This document shows positions 33,929-42,900 of a stretch of 64,000 bases of DNA, one piece after another. Position numbers and translations under genes: made by a program. The notes under the pieces are model-generated. The model did no database searches. It saw only the letters and a program-made list of their open reading frames with translations, and was not told the DNA's origin. Position 1 is the first letter of the stretch. Each line of letters opens with the position of its first letter. This DNA comes from Microtetraspora sp. NBRC 16547 (GTDB lineage: Bacteria > Actinomycetota > Actinomycetes > Streptosporangiales > Streptosporangiaceae): positions 372,001 to 436,000 of the forward strand of contig NZ_BSSE01000002.1 of NCBI RefSeq assembly GCF_030268965.1, given 5' to 3'.

Positions 33929-36767
33929 TCAGAAGGGCGGGATGTCGTCGGCCGGGTCGGGCGGCGGGCAGGACGTGGTCTCGGGTCCGGTCTCTTGCGC
34001 CGGGCTCGGTGCGGGGATGGGTTCTTCCCACCATGCGGGTTCGTAAGTCCAGGTCGGCAGGAACGGGAGTTCGTCGTTGGCGGGATCGGTCATGCTGCCC
34101 GCGCCATACCCGACAGCCGCGAGCCCGCCTTTCCCCGCCCGTTCCCGACCGACCGGGCATGGCCCAGCCTCCGGGGGCGAAGGGCTCCGGCAGGGATTCG
34201 ATGATCGGCGACGGCTGGACCGGATAGCGGTGGCCGGTCCGGCTGATCCACGTCACATGCCCTGGCGCGGTCTGGATGACCCGCCAGCCGTTGTCGCGCA
34301 GGTCATGGTCATGCGCGCACGCGGCAGCCAGGTTGTCCTCGGTGGTGAGACCGCCATGCGCGTACTGGCGGGTGTGATCCAGCTCCGACCGGGTGGCCGG
34401 AGCACGACAGCCGGGATGGGAGCACACCCTGTCCCGGATCTCGATCCGCCGCCGTAGTCCCGCTGTGGGGAACCGCCGCCGCTCATCCCCACCAGCCGCC
34501 CCACAGCCGACCACAGACCCTCGGGCAGCGTCGTTCTCCACAGCACGCCTCCGTACAGGCCCGCCTGCCGCAGCGCCGTCCCCCGCAGCTTCGTCCCCCG
34601 CAGAAGCGCCACCAATAGCACCGTCACCTGCCGAACCATCACCTACCGAACCGTCACCCGCCGAATCGTCACCCGCACTGTGCCCGTGGCCGTCATCGTC
34701 GGTCGAAGAGCTCTGTTCGACGGCCTGGTCGTATTGGCGCATGACGTCAGCGATCACACCGGCCCAGCCACCCTGGGCGTAGATGTCGGCGTACAGCGCC
34801 CGCAGCAGCGACAGCGGGAACTGCAACTCGACGATCCCACGACGGCGGACCGACACAGCCCTCGCGCGGGGATCCCCTTCTGGCTCCTGGTCCGACTCGT
34901 GAGCAGGCTTCGCCCTTGTCCCGCCGACGTCTGCGGAAGCGGTATCAGCCCCGGAACAGAGCGTGGATGAGATGCCAGGCACGCGGCCGGGGCCGGGCAC
35001 CTCACAGGAATCGGACGCGTACGGCGCTGCCGAAACCGGACCAAGCGCCGCCGGGGAACCAAGGCCACCCACGGGGCCGGAGTCCCGTTCGCGACCGGCC
35101 GCCGGGCGGGATGCGGGAGGTGACGGTATTGGAGGGGCCGGGCGGCGGGGCCACCCCGCGGGACGGCGGCGAGTGATCCCGGCGTAGAGGAGGTGCCCGT
35201 CCTCATCACAGATGGCGAACCGCCACTCGCCACCGATCTGTCGTTTGGCAAGCCTGCGGGCCAGATGAGCGTGAATCGGCCCCCACCCGGCAAGCTCTGA
35301 GGGCAGGTCGTCCAAGTACATGAGCGTGGACACCCGAACCCGCAGCTCACCCGCCGCGAACCCCACCGGCTCCACCCCGCCCGCGCTCGACTTCACGCAG
35401 CTGCCCTGAGCACTCCCAGCACCACCGTCACCACGGCTACGGCTACGGCTGTGGCCACCATGGCCGCTGACTCCATCGCCATCGTCCTCGCTACCGTCCC
35501 GGCCGCCGTCGTCCTCGCTACCGTCGCCGTCGCCACTCCCACCATGGCCGCTGTCGCCGTCGCCGTCATCGGGGGCGTCCGCGTGGCTATCGCCACAGCC
35601 GTCATCGCCGTCGTCGCCATCATTGGGGGCATCCGCGCGGCCATCGCCACAACCGCCAGGGCCACCGCCGCCGCCGTCACCGTCATCGGGGTCGCCCCCG
35701 TGGCTATCGCCACAGCCGTCATCGCTGTCACCACGGCCACCGTCGTCGTCGCCGTCGAAGTCGTCGCCGGTGTGGTCGGGGTCGTCCCCGCCGCGGGAGT
35801 CGGGGTCGTCCCAGCTTTGGGGGTCGGGGTCCCCGCCTTGGGGGCCGGGGCCGTCCCAGCCGCAGGGGTCGGGGTCCGCGCCCTGGGGGTCAGGGTCGTC
35901 GAAAGGGGCGTCGGAGAGCTGGTCATCGTAGTCGTCCTCCTCACCGGCCGCCTTGCAGGCGGCGTTGGCGAACAGGACAGCGATGATCGCGTCGTCATCC
36001 AGGCCCGACATGCTCCCCTCCAGCAAGCCGAGAAACACATCCGCCCGCACATGATCAATCGGGGCGTGCAAACCACTCTTCTTCGCCCGCACCGCGATCG
36101 CATCCACCCGCGCGATCGCAGCGGCCGCCTGATCCACCGGCAACTGCTCGCCAGTGATACTCGCCGAACCATCGGCATGCCGCACCCCGATCACCCGCCG
36201 CTGGTGAACAGCCCGCTCATACTTACGGCGCGCCCAGGCCGGATCCGCGGCGATCAACAACTTCTTGATCTTCTCCCGCAGCTCACTCGTCGTCCACTTA
36301 CCCGCCTTAGGCAGCAGATGATCGGCGACAGCGCGGGCGAGCTCGACGGGAACGTCTTCCAGCCAGTCGCAGAACACCACCGCCCGCGCCTTGTCGATCA
36401 AACCCGCCGACAGAGCGTCCCGCACCCGCGGCAGGCGGACTTTCAGGTCGTAGGCGAAACCGTATTCCCGCTCGGCAGCCCGGCGGGTGAGCCCCAACGC
36501 CGACCTAACCTCATCGGGCGAGTTCTTGTCCGGCTCCGCCATTTTCTCCATGCCGGAGACGGAAATCTCATACAGGCCGACCTCGGCCATCACGGTGGCT
36601 TTCCGGGCTTGCACGTGCGCTTCGAGGCGGGCATATGCCTGCATCACGATCACGGCGTCGAAGCCGTCCAGCCTGGCGATATCGATCCCATCCAGCACGG
36701 CGGCCAGCTCCACGCCGGGGGCCATCAACTCCAGGCCGGCGGGTATCGGCTGCCGTTCGATAATCAC
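33929..36767 (-). CDS. 13E12/DUF222 HNH endonuclease, 3' end probably frameshifted
   Basis: About 940 residues of the 13E12 repeat (DUF222) family with a C-terminal HNH nuclease. GTG 36767 starts the DUF222 region (about 20-275). An extraordinary Asp/Gly-rich segment (about 276-455) follows, then a second DUF222 part (RVSTLMYLDDLPSELAGWGP), a Gly/Ala/Asp-rich linker, and the HNH motif: CSHPGCRAPATRSELDHTRQ, then NLAAACAHDHDLRDNGW. After PEPFAPGGWAMP the frame turns to Arg-rich nonsense and runs on to 32514. A neighbouring frame supplies a family-like tail (DPANDELPFLPTWTYEPAWW ending DDIPPF, stop 33929-33931), so a frameshift near 34130-34160 is likely. Function unknown; selfish or repeat-associated roles are suspected. 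Confidence 0.75.
35395..35940 (-). repeat. Asp/Gly low-complexity segment within the HNH gene
   Basis: About 180 codons made almost entirely of Asp, Gly, Pro, Ser and Asn with recurring GDSHADAPDDGDG- and DDPDPQG-like units. The DNA is a degenerate short-period GAC/GGC repeat. It interrupts the DUF222 domain. Confidence 0.85.
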
Positions 36768-37066
36768 ACCCGAACGCTAACAACCCCCACCGACAAAACG
36801 CCTCCCAGACGACCTCGATAAAGGTCCGGAAAGAATTCACCTGGAATCACATTTTCCGTGCGCCAATAACTATTGGACGCAGCATCCTGCGCGTGCGAGG
36901 CAGCGGGGTGCCGGAGACGGTCCGCGCCGGAGTTCGCGACCAGTACACCGCCGACCATGGGCGTGACCGCAGACGGCGGGGTGACCGGATGGCCCTGGCA
37001 GAAATGGCCGCAGGCGAGAACGGCGGTAAAGCCGCCCGATATGGAGGAGCGCGGAGCCGAGGCGAG
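36768..37066. other. Leader region of the HNH gene
   Basis: No gene recognised between the HNH start and the right inverted repeat. It contains the palindrome at 36863-36876 in an A+T-richer patch (36830-36880) that probably holds the promoter. Confidence 0.4.
36863..36876. promoter_or_regulatory. Palindrome CCAATA-AC-TATTGG upstream of the HNH gene
   Basis: Perfect 6-bp arms around two bases, about 96 bases before the HNH start codon. A+T-rich palindromes are rare in this sequence, so an operator or an origin-like element is plausible. Confidence 0.4.
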
Positions 37067-37216
37067 GGCGTCGGGGAACGGAGCGGAGGTGGGTGGTTGT
37101 GGAGGCGCGCGTGAGACCGTGCCAGCAACCACCGCGCCCGCGATGGCCGCGACAGCGGCATCACCAGGATGCAACTATCACGGCGCGCCGGAACAACCAC
37201 CCGCCGCAGCGCAGCG
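37067..37216 (-). repeat. 150-bp inverted repeat, right copy
   Basis: The reverse complement of 33661-33810 (about 93% identical by eye). It carries only one equivalent of the 45-bp unit at its outer end, so the tandem expansion is on the left side only. With the left copy it brackets the HNH gene symmetrically. Confidence 0.9.
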
Positions 37217-37381
37217 ACAGCTTACGTACGGCGCCGGGAACGTTGCACAACCAAGCGCTGGCATTCTCAACCGAGATCGTGATCTTCACGGTTGTAGGCA
37301 TACTGCCATCGGTAGTGACAGTGGCAGGCTCTGGACTGGTGCCGACGGCGCCACCGCTACCGGTGGAGCCGGTGGGTCGAG

Positions 37382-37699
37382 GTGTCCGCCGACGAGGTCG
37401 AGCCCGTCTACTCGGTGGCGCTGACCCGCGAGCGGGCCACCGTGTTGCTGCCCGGGGGCCGGTTGATCCCGTATCGGCATGAGGTAGGCGGGGTACACGC
37501 GTTGCCCGCCGACTACCAGGCGCTGCTGGCAATCGTCCGGGCCGCCGATGGGCCACTGCTATGCAAGCAGGCCTGCGAGCGGGCCGGGCTGGGCACCGAG
37601 CCGGGGCAGGTGGAAGGGGCGCGGGCCAAGCTCAAGCGGCTGGAGGAGCGGGGCTGGCTACGCCGCACCGCGACCGGCGCCTTCACCGCGATCGCCTGA
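37382..37699 (+). CDS. Small winged-helix-like protein of unknown function
   Basis: A 105-residue protein (GTG 37382). The C-terminal 60 residues (ADYQALLAIVRAADGPLLCK, then GQVEGARAKLKRLEERGWLR) fit a winged-helix fold. The N-terminus is a small beta segment (YSVALTRERATVLLPGGRLI). I do not recognise the family. It sits between the right inverted repeat and the IS5-type fragment and may be an IS passenger or a domain remnant. Confidence 0.55.
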   Translation: MSADEVEPVYSVALTRERATVLLPGGRLIPYRHEVGGVHALPADYQALLAIVRAADGPLLCKQACERAGLGTEPGQVEGARAKLKRLEERGWLRRTATGAFTAIA

Positions 37700-37789
37700 A
37701 CGATTCGCCTGGACGATCCCTGGCCAGGGTCCTCTGACACTGTCTCGTGCCTCGCGGGGGTGCCCCCGGCGGGGCTTGGCGGCGTGTGA

Positions 37790-38056
37790 CCAGCCGACCT
37801 CGGCTTCGTCGGCCTGGACGACGACCCCGACCAGCCCGCGATCATCACTGGCAGGAAAGCCGCCCGCAACAAGCCCCTCACCCCCGCACAGAAGCAGGTC
37901 AACCGGCTGATCAGCGTCGAACGCGCACCCATCGAGCACGGCTTCGCCGACTTGAAGGGCTGGCGCATTCTCACCAAGCTCCGCCTGAACGCCGCCCAGG
38001 CCACCAAGCTGCTGCGCGCCCTGCTCGTGCTGACCACCCACGAGGTCACCCGCTGA
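37790..38056 (+). pseudogene. IS5-type DDE transposase, C-terminal fragment
   Basis: The reading GFVGLDDDPDQPAIITGRKA, NKPLTPAQKQVNRLISVERA, PIEHGFADLKGWRILTKLRL, LLRALLVLTTHEVTR is the last 88 residues of an IS5-group (DDE_Tnp_4) transposase, including the catalytic Glu region. Everything upstream, with both Asp residues, is missing; the frame opens at a stop at 37787. An insertion relic. Confidence 0.75.
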
Positions 38057-38164
38057 CGGATGATCTTCCGCCATGATTACGGCCTCCTGCCAGGAAGAGC
38101 ACCCCCAACCGAACTCACACAAGGCCCTCCACCTGGGATTTCAAGATGGAACAAGCCCAGTGCC

Positions 38165-39307
38165 TCAACGAGAACGATCTCTGGGTGTTGTCTGCGGATT
38201 TGAGACGGGACTTGAGCGTTCGATGGCGATCATGGCGGCGTCGTCGCCAAGATATCCGCCGACGTATGCGAGTAGATCGGTGCGGAGCCGATCAAGGAGG
38301 ACTTGCGGGCGTTTCCCGGTCCAGGCGGTGACGCGCTCGGCGAGTGGGTAGAAGTCGCCCTGAGAGTTGCGAGCTTCGATGACTCCGTCGGTGCACAGCA
38401 GGAGAAGGTCGCCGACCTTGAAATCGAAGGTGTCGACCCGGTGGCGGGGTACTCCCAGTTGCATGCCGAGAGGGGGGCCCGGCTGGCGGGCGCGGAGTGC
38501 GGTGATCTGCTTGCGCCGCAGCAGGAGCGGTGGAGGGTGGCCACAGTGGACCATCTGGATCGTGGGCGTGTCGTCGGGAATATCGATCAGTACCGCGGTG
38601 ATGAAGCATTCCTCCGCCTGCTCGTGCTCACCGGACTCGGTCAGGTTCCAGCAAACGCCCGCGTCCAGGTAGGCGGTGAGTTCCGCCAGGCCGACTTGCT
38701 GATACGCGGCCGCTCGGAAGGCGCCCAGCAACAGCGCGGCGTCGCCCACGGCGGTGAGGCCCTTGCCGCGGACGTCGCCGACGATCAGCCGGGTGCCGGA
38801 GGCGGTCCGGGCCGCCGCGTACAGGTCACCCCCGATCTGCATCTCGGTCTCCGCCGCCAGGTACACCGCGGCCACACGCAGTGGTCCGATCCGTGGGGGT
38901 AGCGGGCGTAGGACCAGGCTCTGGGCGATCTCGGAAACCTGGCGCACCTGCGTCAGCTCCCTCACCTGCCGCTCGCGCAGAGCGGAAAGGAACACCGAGA
39001 AGACGGAGACCAGCACCACGGAGGCCATCTGCGCTATGCGGTCCATCGAGGGGAGGTCCCTGAGAATAACGCCGATGGCCACCTGGCCGGCCAGGGCCAG
39101 TACGCCGGTCAACGCAGTCAGCCTCCGCTCCAGGGCCACCGCGGCGAGCGCCGGTGCGGCCACCAGGAGCGGTCCGAGGTGCAGGTGACTGGGTGTGGCC
39201 AGGTTGACGGCGGTGATCACGACGATCAGTGCGAGCGGAACGGCCACCAGGCCACGAGCCTCGCGCCATGACCGGCTGCGGGCTGCAGGATGCCTTCGCA
39301 AGGCCAT
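38165..39307 (-). CDS. SpoIIE/RsbU-type PP2C protein phosphatase, membrane-anchored
   Basis: A 380-residue protein. Three to four N-terminal helices (about 18-115) are followed by a short coiled linker (ALRERQVRELTQVRQVSEIA) and a PP2C domain with EMQIGGDLYAAART, LIVGDVRGKGLTAVGDA, CGHPPPLLL, LLLCTDGVIEARN and the C-terminal GDDAAMIAI. Metal-binding Asp residues are intact. Such enzymes dephosphorylate anti-anti-sigma factors in partner-switching systems. No kinase/STAS partner is in the window, so the target is not known. Confidence 0.9.
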   Translation of the reverse strand: MALRRHPAARSRSWREARGLVAVPLALIVVITAVNLATPSHLHLGPLLVAAPALAAVALERRLTALTGVLALAGQVAIGVILRDLPSMDRIAQMASVVLVSVFSVFLSALRERQVRELTQVRQVSEIAQSLVLRPLPPRIGPLRVAAVYLAAETEMQIGGDLYAAARTASGTRLIVGDVRGKGLTAVGDAALLLGAFRAAAYQQVGLAELTAYLDAGVCWNLTESGEHEQAEECFITAVLIDIPDDTPTIQMVHCGHPPPLLLRRKQITALRARQPGPPLGMQLGVPRHRVDTFDFKVGDLLLLCTDGVIEARNSQGDFYPLAERVTAWTGKRPQVLLDRLRTDLLAYVGGYLGDDAAMIAIERSSPVSNPQTTPRDRSR

Positions 39308-39909
39308 GCTTCCGTGCTACCCCGGCTTCGGCAACCCAGCCCACTCAGCCGACTTGCTCGGCTCCGCAGTCCGAGCGGCAGCCACAGACCAACACGAGAT
39401 CGCCCCGCCGGTGTGTTCCATCACCGGCGGGGCCGCTTCCGCTATCCCGAGAGCGAATCAGGATGAGCCGGCGGAAGCGAGTCTCTCGTCTAGAGACGGC
39501 TTGAAGGAGCTCGACACGAGACCGAAGGCGACGAGAGCCGCATCCTCACCTCCCTCCCGGCCGGTGCGCGTGATCTACGCCAGGCACGACCCGGCCGGGC
39601 ACGCGCAGCACGAACCGTGCGCTGCGGGGGCTGTCTTCGATGGTGAGGGTCCCCGCGGAGAATGTCGCTCGTGGGCGGCATCGGCGGCATGGCCATGATC
39701 GGGCTCGGAGTGACCGTTGCCGTTACCGGCCGCGCCGACTAGGCCCAGCGCAGCGGTCCACGTGTCCTCGTCTGGCCAGGTCAGACGTTCACCGCAGCGC
39801 CATCGGCCACTGGCGTCCCGGTGAGTACACGGGATCGCGGGCTGATCAAAGCAGTGCGCGGCCGCTGCTACTGTGTCCCGGCACAGGAGGCGAGAAGGGG
39901 GTACGGCAC
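39308..39909. other. 602-bp intergenic region
   Basis: Between the divergent phosphatase and SNF2 genes. It contains the strong hairpin at 39402-39433. A 26-codon frame at 39662-39742 was considered and not called. Nothing else recognised. Confidence 0.4.
39402..39433. terminator. Perfect 12-bp stem-loop
   Basis: GCCCCGCCGGTG / CACCGGCGGGGC with an 8-base loop. It is not directly behind any called gene, so it may be a relic of one, or an RNA-processing or insulator structure. Confidence 0.45.
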
Positions 39910-42900
39910 GTGCTCGTGATCCACGGTGCCTGGGCCGGGGACCGCCTCAGGCTCTGGGCAGAGGACACCTCCGACGGCACGGCGACCGGCGAGAAAGCCG
40001 GCATTTCACGGGCGAAGGTCCGCCCGCATCCGTACGCGGCTCCGGCCGCCGCGATCGCCCACGACCTCTCGTTCTGGGGAGACGTCGCCGAGACGTCAGC
40101 AGGCAAGGCCGAGGCGGGGGAACTCGTCCTGCTCCTGCCCAGTTCGGGGCGGAGTCCCCTGCCCTCGCCCGAAGCGGGCCTCGACATCACCGCGCGACAG
40201 CCGAGGATCAGTGCGTGGCGGGTTCCCGCGCTGGCGGTCGCGCCCGACGCGGCTCTGGATCTGCTCACCTGCGTCGACGAGATGGCCCACCTCCCTGCGG
40301 AAGCGTACGAACCGGGCGAGTTTCCGGACGGCGACCCCCGGGCGGCGGTTCCGGGACCGTCGCTGCGCTATCTCGCCGTGGTCGCCGCCTACGCGCGTGA
40401 CCTGGTCCGCCGTGGGCGGGTGCTGCCCCAGCTCGTCGCCGAGGACGGCGGCTACGCGGCCCGATGGCGTCCGGTGCTGACCGGCTCCTATGCCGCCCGG
40501 TTCCGGGAGCTCGCCGCCGCGATGCCGCCGGTCTGCCGGGCCGTGGAAGAGGAGCGGCGGTCGACGCCCGTGCTGCTCGACACCCTCGCGTCCCTGGCCG
40601 ACGCCGCCGTACGGCAGGCGCTCCCCGAGCGGCTGCTCGGCGGGCACCGGCCGGGGTTGCGCAGTCCTCTCGCCGACCGCTGGACGGTGGCCCTCACGGG
40701 AGAGGCGGCGCTTCCGGGCGTGAAGCAGGCCGAAGCCGAGAAGCTGGCCCAGCCGCTCCGGGAATGGTTCGACTCGGCGCACCAGTTCGACGGTCCCGTC
40801 CGGGTGTGCTTCCGGCTGACTGAACCGCCCCAACCCGAACCGTCCGTCTCGGAAGCCGAGGAGCCCGAGGAGCCCGGTGAGCCCGGTGAGCCCGGCGAGC
40901 CCGGTGAGCCCGGTGAGCCCGGTGAGCCCGGTGAGAACAGGCCGGAACGCGACGGGCGAGATTCGCCGGAAAGCGATACCTGGCTGGTGGAGTTGGCCCT
41001 GCAGGCCGCCGACGATCCGAGCCTCTACCTGCCGGCGGAGCTGATCTGGGCGGGCGAGAGCGCGCCGGGCTTCCCGAACCGGCCGGACGAGACGCTGCTC
41101 GCTGGTCTCGGGCGGGCCGTGCGCCTGTATCCGAAGGTCGAGGAGGCGTTGCGCGAGGCCCGGCCCTCGGCGCTGGCCCTCGACACGGCGGGAGCGTTCG
41201 GCTTCCTCCGCCATGCCGCGCCGTTGCTGCAGGCCGCCGGGTTCGGGGTGCAGCTGCCCGCGTGGGCGGGCCGTACCCGCCTGGGGCTAAAGATCACCGC
41301 CCGCTCACAGCAGAAGGCCGGACCGGGCGCGGCGGCCGACCAGGGGTTCGGTCTGCACCAGCTCGTGGATTTCCGCGCGGACCTGGCGATCGGCGACGAG
41401 ACGATCAGCGAGGAGGAGCTGGCCGAGCTGGCCAGGCTCAAGGTGCCGCTGGTGCGGGTCAGGGGACGCTGGGTCGAGCTGGACGACCGGCAGCTCGGGG
41501 CCGCGCTGAAGGCGGTCGCGCGGCGCCGGGCGGGCGAGATGACGGTCGGCGAGCTGATCCAGGAGGTCGTGCACGGCGGCGACGAGGAGCTGCCACTGGT
41601 CGAGGTGGACGCCGACGGCCTGCTCGGGGATCTGCTCTCCGGCGAGGCCGACCGCCGGCTGGAGCCGGTCGCGACTCCGGAGGGCTTCCAGGGCGTGCTG
41701 CGGCCGTACCAGGAGCGCGGCCTGTCCTGGCTGGCCTTCATGTCCCGGATCGGGCTCGGCGGAATCCTCGCAGACGATATGGGACTCGGTAAGTGCCTGA
41801 TGCCCGATTCGCCGGTCTTTGTCAACGGCGTCCTGGCCACCGCCGCCGACATTTGGCGTGACCACGCCGGAGACACCGTCGCCGGTGACGGCGGAGAATG
41901 GGCGACCCCGACCTCACCGCTCTCCACCAGCTCCATCGACGCCGAAGGCCGGATCGTGGAGGCCCCTTTCACCCGCCTGTTCCGGCAGCACGTGCGGGAA
42001 CGGCTCCGGCGGGTCCGGCTGGACGACGGCAACGAGGTCACGATCACCGCTCGGCACCGTCTGCTCGGCGTCAACGGCTGGACCCGGGAGATCCGGCCCG
42101 GAGATCGGATCTGCGTCCCCCGCTTCCTCCGCTGGCAGGGATCGCCGGTCGATCCCGACCTAACCGTCCTTCTGGCCTGGCAGATCAGTGAGGGAAACGA
42201 AAGCCGCAGGGGGGACCTGCGCATCTCTCAGAAGGACCGCTCCGTCCTGGACATGCTCAGCGAGCGGATCGCCCGGGTCGGTTCCCGCTTCGGCCTGGTC
42301 ATGGACCACCCCACCGTACGGGCTTCCCGGAACATCCACGAGCTGCGCATGCGCAGCATCGACTACGCGGCCTTCCTCGCCTGCCACGGTTACGAATGGG
42401 GCCACCTCTCGGCCGGGAAAAGGATCCCGGACTTCATCATGGCCGCCGATGACGAGACCCTCCGGCTCTTCCTCAGAGAGTTCTTCACCGCCGAAGGCAG
42501 TGTCCTCCCGGGCGTGCGCATGATCGAGATAGCGTCCGCCTCGCGCTGGCTCATGTGCCAGCTGTCCGCCATGCTGCGCCGTTTCGGCATCTGGCTGCGT
42601 ACGACGGAGAAGATGACGGCGGCCACCAACGGCTCCGGAATCAGCCGGCCTTACCAGAGCGGTTTGATCGGCGGTGCCGGGCTCCGTCTGTTCCACGAGC
42701 TCATCGGCTTCTCCGACCCGGCGAAACAGGCCAAGCTGGAGGCTCTCTGCACGAAGTCCACCGATTCCAATGTCGAGGGTGTACCCGGCAGTGATCTGCC
42801 GGCGTTCGCGCGCGCCTCCACCGGCCTTCCGATGCGCCATTTCGGCATCGGCACCGCATATTTCACCGGCACCCAGGAGCTTTCCCGGGAAACGGCCGCC

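Noticed and set aside
32514-36767. A single 1417-codon minus-strand frame
   Set aside because: It joins the HNH protein to the unrelated DUF3618 protein through 1.4 kb of nonsense that crosses the inverted repeat, the tandem array and the holin-like gene. Two real genes share a frame by chance in G+C-rich DNA.
39662-39742. A 26-codon hydrophobic micro-ORF (SLVGGIGGMAMIGLGVTVAV)
   Set aside because: It has membrane-peptide character but no convincing ribosome site and no context; too weak to call.
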